Source of the DNA: an uncultured Eubacterium sp.
GTDB taxonomy: Bacteria; Bacillota; Clostridia; Oscillospirales; Acutalibacteraceae
DNA length: 64,000 nt
NCBI RefSeq assembly: GCF_934525195.1
Contig: NZ_CAKSZA010000002.1
Coordinates: forward strand, 248,001 to 312,000
Reading direction: 5' to 3'
Part shown: positions 60,081 through 64,000 of the stretch, piece after piece
Numbering within the stretch: position 1 is the stretch's first letter
Layout of the letters: each line of letters begins with the position of its first letter
Notes under the pieces: model-generated
Told to the model about the DNA's origin: nothing
The model's database searches: none
The model's input: the letters and a program-made list of their open reading frames with translations, nothing else
Made by a program: the position numbers and the translations under genes

Positions 60081-61586
60081 TTAAAGCAAACCGTCCCAAG
60101 TGTCTACTTCTTTTGCTTTCATTTCTTCCTCATCAAACCAATGTTGAGTTACAGATTTGCTTTCTGTAAAGAAACGATAAGCATCTTTGCCAAGGCAATG
60201 AAGGTCGCCGAAGAATGATTGCTTGTGACCGCTGAACGGAATGAAGCCGACAGGAACAGGGATACCGACATTGATACCAACCTGACCGCCGTCTGTGTAT
60301 CTTGCAAACTGACGAGCATAATAACCGCTTTGAGTATAGATAACAGAACCGTTTGCATACGGATTGTTGTTCATAAGTTCAAGACCTTCTTCAAAAGTCT
60401 TTACTCTCTTGATGCAAAGAACAGGACCGAAAACTTCTTCACGACCGATTGACATATCTTCGCCTACATTGTCAAAAACAGTCGGACCTACAAAATAGCC
60501 GTTTTTACATTCGACAGGAAGTTCAGGGCTTCTGCCGTCAACAACAAGAGTTGCACCCTCGTTGATACCTTTTTCAATATCTGCAAGCACTTCTTTATAG
60601 TGCTTTTCGTATGTAATAGGACCGAGGCGTGTATTTTTATCCCAAGCAAGACCGCAGTTTACGGATGCAACTTGCTTTTTGAGTTCTGCAACAAATTTGT
60701 CTGCAATGCTCTCTTGAACAACACAGCAAGAAAGAGCCATACATCTTTGACCGCCACAACCAAAAGCAGAGTTGATTACGCCTGCAACAGTTCTTTCGAG
60801 AGCGCAATCTTCAAGAATAAGAGCGTGATTCTTTGCCTGACAAAGAGCCTGACATCTCTTACCCGAAGCAGCTGCTCTTTCATACACCTTTAATCCGACA
60901 GGAGTTGAACCGACAAAAGTTACACCCTTTACGTCGGGATGGTCAAGAATAGTGTTAACTTCTTTTCGTGAGCAAGTAACAATATTAACAACGCCCTTTG
61001 GTATACCTGCTTCTACATAAAGTTCTGCAATACGCATAGCTGTTCTCGGAGTGAGAGAAGCCGCCTTGAGAACTATTGTGTTACCGCAAGCAACGCACAC
61101 GGGGACCATCCAACCGAACGGAATCATAGCCGGAAAATTAACAGGAACTATACCTGCAAAAACGCCGATAGCTTCACGATACTTGACTGTGTCAAAGCCT
61201 GTTGAAGCGTCCATAAGGCTTTCGCCCATCATAAGTGACGGAGCCTGAGTTGCAAGTTCCGTGCCCTCAATAGCCTTGCCGACATCGCCTGCTGCCTCTG
61301 CCCAAGTTTTGCCGTTTTCTTCACAAACAAGCATTGTAAGCTCATCAAGATGCTCGTTGAGAAGTTCACGAACCCTATAAAGCACAGCGGCTCTTTTGCG
61401 GGCAGGAGTGTTTTTCCAAGCAGGAAAAGCAGCCTTTGCGGCTTCAATCGCTTCAAGCACCTCGTCATTGGTACAGCAAGGAGCTTGACCTGTAACCTCG
61501 CCCGTTGACGGATTATGCAAATCGTACCAAATCTCTGCGCCTGATTCCTTGAACTCATTGTTTACAAAATACTTTAATCTTTCCAT
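60081..61586 (-). CDS. mmsA: Methylmalonate-semialdehyde dehydrogenase (CoA-acylating)
   Basis: 501 residues, ALDH superfamily. Catalytic cysteine in GCGGQRCMALS near 288, the NAD site GVTFVGSTPVG near 230, VPVNFPAMIPFGW and the C-terminal PFSGHKQSFFGDLH typical of MmsA/IolA. It converts methylmalonate or malonate semialdehyde to propionyl-CoA or acetyl-CoA in valine or inositol breakdown. No inositol (iol) or valine pathway genes are beside it, so its route is open. It has an AAGGGG ribosome site and is 53 bp from pyk, possibly cotranscribed. Confidence 0.92.
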   Translation of the reverse strand: MERLKYFVNNEFKESGAEIWYDLHNPSTGEVTGQAPCCTNDEVLEAIEAAKAAFPAWKNTPARKRAAVLYRVRELLNEHLDELTMLVCEENGKTWAEAAGDVGKAIEGTELATQAPSLMMGESLMDASTGFDTVKYREAIGVFAGIVPVNFPAMIPFGWMVPVCVACGNTIVLKAASLTPRTAMRIAELYVEAGIPKGVVNIVTCSRKEVNTILDHPDVKGVTFVGSTPVGLKVYERAAASGKRCQALCQAKNHALILEDCALERTVAGVINSAFGCGGQRCMALSCCVVQESIADKFVAELKKQVASVNCGLAWDKNTRLGPITYEKHYKEVLADIEKGINEGATLVVDGRSPELPVECKNGYFVGPTVFDNVGEDMSIGREEVFGPVLCIKRVKTFEEGLELMNNNPYANGSVIYTQSGYYARQFARYTDGGQVGINVGIPVPVGFIPFSGHKQSFFGDLHCLGKDAYRFFTESKSVTQHWFDEEEMKAKEVDTWDGLL

Positions 61587-61639
61587 ATTAAATCCCCTTT
61601 TAGAAAAATTATTTTTATTAAATTATATATTATTTCTTA

Positions 61640-63055
61640 TTAGACCTCGTGAACCTTGAGCATATTTGTTGTACCCGAAATGCCGAGCGGAATACCTGCT
61701 GTAATTACCGCAAGGTCGCCCTGCTTAAGAACACCTGCATTCTTTGAAACCTCAACAGCGTGGTTGAAAAGTTCATCGGTATTGTTTTTCAGTTCGCACA
61801 TAACAGGCATAACACCCCACGAAAGAACAAGCTGACGATACACTCTCGGATCGGTTGTTGCACCGACAATTTGTGTATACGGTCTGAAGCGTGAAATCAT
61901 ACGGGCGGTTGTGCCGCTCTTTGTAACGGTAACAATCGCAACAGCGTTAAGGTCGTGTGCGGTTGTAACGGTTGCGTGAGAAATTGCGGTTGTGACATCC
62001 TCGTTTGACGGACGCTGATTAAAGCGGTGTTTATAATCAATATCCGCCTCGGTTGTAAGAGCAATTTTGTTCATAATCTCAACTGCTTCAACAGGATGCT
62101 TGCCTACTGCCGACTCGCCCGAAAGCATAATTGCAGATGTTCCGTCATAAATAGCATTGGCAACATCGGTGATTTCTGCTCTTGTAGGTCGTGGATTTTC
62201 TATCATAGACTCAAGCATTTGAGTGGCTGTGACAACAATCTTGCCTGCTTCATATACTTTTTCGATGATTTTCTTTTGGATAGACGGAATCTGCTCAAAA
62301 GGAACTTCTACGCCGAGGTCGCCACGAGCAACCATTATACCGTCTGCCACATCAATGATTTCATCAATATTCTCAAGACCCTGACGGTTCTCTATTTTTG
62401 CAATAATCTTTGGTGTTTTCCAACCGATTGCTTCAAGATAGTTACGCATAATTGTGACATCCGTTGCACTTCTGCAAAACGAAGCCGCAATGAAATCGAA
62501 GTCCATTTTCTTGCCGAAACTCAAATCGTCCATATCCTTTTGTGAGAGATAAGGCATATTAAGCTTTACATCGGGAACATTGACTCCCTTATGGTCGGTG
62601 ATAATTCCACCGTCAACAACCGTGCAATAGATTTCTTTGCCGACAACCTTGTTTACGGTCATTGACATAAGACCGTCATTGATAAGAATGGTTGTGCCGG
62701 GATGAACATCGTTTGGAAGTCCGTCATAATTGATATAACTTTTTTCGTTTGTGCCGACACATTCCTCGGTTGTAAGCATAAATTTGTCGCCTGTCTTTAT
62801 TTCTACGCCCTCAGGATTTTCAAATTTTCCGAGTCTGATTTCAGGACCTTTTGTATCAAGCAAAGTTGCAATAGGAAGTCCGACTTCCTTACGAGCTTCT
62901 GCAACTTCTTTAAATCTTCTTTCGTGCTCGTCATACTCGCCGTGGCTGAAATTAAAGCGGGCAACATTCATTCCGCTTTGCATCATTTTGCGAAGCACCT
63001 TTTTGTCATCGGTTGCAGGACCGATTGTGCAAATTATCTTTGTTTTACGTATCAT
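61640..63055 (-). CDS. pyk: Pyruvate kinase
   Basis: Makes pyruvate and ATP from phosphoenolpyruvate and ADP. 471 residues: barrel N-terminus with IICTIGPATDDKK, RFNFSHGEY, the active-site loop MVARGDLGVEVP and ATQMLESMIENPRPTRAE; C-terminal domain SGTTARMISRFRP. It lacks the extra C-terminal PEP-utiliser domain present in Bacillus. Good promoter upstream, AGAGGTG ribosome site. Confidence 0.97.
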   Translation of the reverse strand: MIRKTKIICTIGPATDDKKVLRKMMQSGMNVARFNFSHGEYDEHERRFKEVAEARKEVGLPIATLLDTKGPEIRLGKFENPEGVEIKTGDKFMLTTEECVGTNEKSYINYDGLPNDVHPGTTILINDGLMSMTVNKVVGKEIYCTVVDGGIITDHKGVNVPDVKLNMPYLSQKDMDDLSFGKKMDFDFIAASFCRSATDVTIMRNYLEAIGWKTPKIIAKIENRQGLENIDEIIDVADGIMVARGDLGVEVPFEQIPSIQKKIIEKVYEAGKIVVTATQMLESMIENPRPTRAEITDVANAIYDGTSAIMLSGESAVGKHPVEAVEIMNKIALTTEADIDYKHRFNQRPSNEDVTTAISHATVTTAHDLNAVAIVTVTKSGTTARMISRFRPYTQIVGATTDPRVYRQLVLSWGVMPVMCELKNNTDELFNHAVEVSKNAGVLKQGDLAVITAGIPLGISGTTNMLKVHEV

Positions 63056-63105
63056 AGCTTTTTACACCTCTTAGCCGCATTTTTTATCAATATAATTACA
63101 AGTTT

Positions 63106-63133
63106 ATTTTATCATAAAGTGAGCAAATTACAA
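63106..63133 (-). promoter_or_regulatory. Sigma-A promoter of pyk
   Basis: Reverse strand: -35 TTGTAA (63133-63128), 16 bp, -10 TAAAAT (63111-63106). Confidence 0.6.
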
Positions 63134-63147
63134 GATGTTAAATGTAT

Positions 63148-63870
63148 CTATTTTATTAAATCTTTTATTACCTCGCCACCGATTATAAGTCCGACAACCG
63201 ACGGAACGAACGAAACCGAACCAGGAAGCGAACGACGTGATGAATTCCCAAATTCTTCAAGGACATCTGCATTTTCAAAAGGCTTGATTACAGGCTCTTT
63301 TGAATAAACGACTTTTAGATGATTGACGCCTCTTTTGCGAAGTTCCGTTCTCATCACTTTTGCAAGCGGACAAACGGATGTTTTGCTTATATCGGCAACT
63401 TCAAATGCCGTCGGGTCAAGTTTGTTGCCTGCACCCATCGATGAAATAATCGGTGTTCCGCTTTTTCTCGCCTGCATAACAAGTTCTATTTTTCCTTTAA
63501 CGGTGTCTATTGCATCAACAACATAATCGTATTGTGAAAAGTCAAACTTATCCGCCGTTTCGGGAAGATAAAAGCATTTATATTTGTTTACGACACAATC
63601 GGGATTGATTGATTTTATACGCTTTTCGGCAACATCAACCTTTGCCATTCCGACAGTATCGTGAGTTGCGATGATTTGGCGATTGATATTTGTAAGCGCC
63701 ACGTCATCATCATCAATAATGTCGATTGTACCGACTCCGCTTCTTACAAGCGCCTCAACGGTATATCCTCCGACACCGCCTACGCCGAAAACGGCAACTC
63801 TTGATTTTTTCAGTTTTTCCACTCCGTCAGCGCCGAGCAAAAGTTCTGTTCTTGAAAATTGATTTAGCAT
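63148..63870 (-). CDS. tcdA: tRNA threonylcarbamoyladenosine dehydratase
   Basis: E1-like ThiF/HesA family, 240 residues. Nucleotide-binding GVGGVGGYTVEAL (29-41), DDDDVALTNINRQ, DAIDTVKGK, and CPLAKVMRTELRK, then RSLPGSVSFVPS near the end. It cyclises t6A in tRNA to ct6A. The TcdA branch is favoured over MoeB/ThiF by the LPGS motif and absence of neighbouring sulfur-carrier genes. Follows the gene at 63887 by 16 bp. Confidence 0.92.
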   Translation of the reverse strand: MLNQFSRTELLLGADGVEKLKKSRVAVFGVGGVGGYTVEALVRSGVGTIDIIDDDDVALTNINRQIIATHDTVGMAKVDVAEKRIKSINPDCVVNKYKCFYLPETADKFDFSQYDYVVDAIDTVKGKIELVMQARKSGTPIISSMGAGNKLDPTAFEVADISKTSVCPLAKVMRTELRKRGVNHLKVVYSKEPVIKPFENADVLEEFGNSSRRSLPGSVSFVPSVVGLIIGGEVIKDLIK

Positions 63871-63886
63871 ATTTATTTCCTAATAC

Positions 63887-64000
63887 TCAATATTTTTTAT
63901 AATCAAGTCCGATTTCCTCAAAAACCTTTTTGCCAAGGTCAATTTCTTCCTGAGAAATATCGTTGATAACTTCAACTTCATTCTTGATTTTTTCTATCTT
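63887..64000 (-). CDS. Unidentified protein, C-terminal end only
   Basis: The last 37 codons of a gene that starts outside the window, ending in TGA at 63889-63887. Visible residues include NDISQEEIDLGKKVFEEIGLD and a final KKY. Composition fits coding DNA and the gene is spaced 16 bp from tcdA in the same direction. Too short to identify. Confidence 0.6.
   Translation of the reverse strand, partial: KIEKIKNEVEVINDISQEEIDLGKKVFEEIGLDYKKY

Noticed and set aside
1..64000. CRISPR array, rRNA operon, defence island
   Set aside because: No regularly spaced direct repeats, rRNA signatures, or restriction/toxin gene sets were seen on either strand.

Overview
This is a stretch of chromosome from an anaerobic, endospore-forming low-GC Firmicute, most likely a gut-type member of the Clostridia (Oscillospirales/Ruminococcaceae-like). 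The evidence is the sporulation loci spoIIAA-spoIIAB-sigF, spoIIGA-sigE and sigG, the clostridial IspH-ribosomal protein S1 fusion, MurT/GatD, a valS T-box, a sodium-pump decarboxylase, an anaerobic sulfatase maturase and a secreted Ig-like protein with a dockerin-like calcium loop. Most genes lie on the minus strand in tightly packed, often overlapping operons. No phage, complete insertion sequence, CRISPR array or rRNA is visible.

Layout. 1-2.9 kb: Na+/alanine-type symporter (cut by the window edge), then the spoIIA operon. 3-7 kb: folC-valS behind a T-box. 7-9 kb: gatD-murT, divergent from an inositol monophosphatase and a YhcC-type radical SAM gene. 10.8 kb: tRNA-Leu(UAG). 11-12.5 kb: spoIIGA-sigE behind a Spo0A-type promoter. 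12.5-21.2 kb: long housekeeping operon trmK-nif3-rqcH-ispD-ispF-S26-like peptidase-ABC-GH2-ppiB. 21.3-26.6 kb: DUF4364 regulator-like gene, FliB-like gene, AAA-CYTH fusion, YhgE/Pip protein with a small partner. 26.7-31.5 kb: sulfatase module (maturase, TauE exporter, Cys-type sulfatase, GPH symporter). 31.6-35.4 kb: OadG/OadB behind a yybP-ykoY-like riboswitch, then the hypA-amidohydrolase-SGNH operon. 35.6-40.5 kb: 1640-residue secreted Ig-like protein. 40.8-46.6 kb: HAD phosphatase, tsf and rpsB with a pseudoknotted leader, lipoprotein, nnrDE, PAP2. 46.6-49.6 kb: a MITE, sigG, two AT-rich unknown membrane genes and an Xre regulator with a Spo0A box. 49.7-58.7 kb: dacF-type carboxypeptidase, metallophosphoesterase, a second MITE, ispH-rpsA, plsC, cmk, BaiN-type flavoprotein, ABC-F. 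58.8-64 kb: manA, DUF378, mmsA, pyk, tcdA and the end of one more gene.

How it fits together. Three compartment-specific sigma factors (F, E, G) and the regulator/protease pairs that govern F and E sit within 46 kb, and candidate Spo0A boxes lie at two promoters. Cell-envelope biogenesis recurs: MurT/GatD, DacF, PlsC, PAP2 and the MEP enzymes IspD, IspF and IspH. Carbohydrate use is represented by GH2, ManA, pyruvate kinase and a sulfated-substrate module that seems to act in the cytoplasm. RNA control is prominent: a T-box, a Mn-type riboswitch candidate, an S2-type leader, and two places where a hairpin encloses the Shine-Dalgarno of the next gene.

The most interesting items are a new-looking miniature inverted-repeat element (two full copies and one solo end, one copy with a perfect 6-bp target duplication) that carries its own terminator hairpin; the spoIIG promoter/terminator overlap with a probable ATT start; the riboswitch ahead of a Na+ pump subunit; and the Xre locus with a Spo0A box inside its promoter. 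All functional calls are from sequence reading alone; no database search was run.
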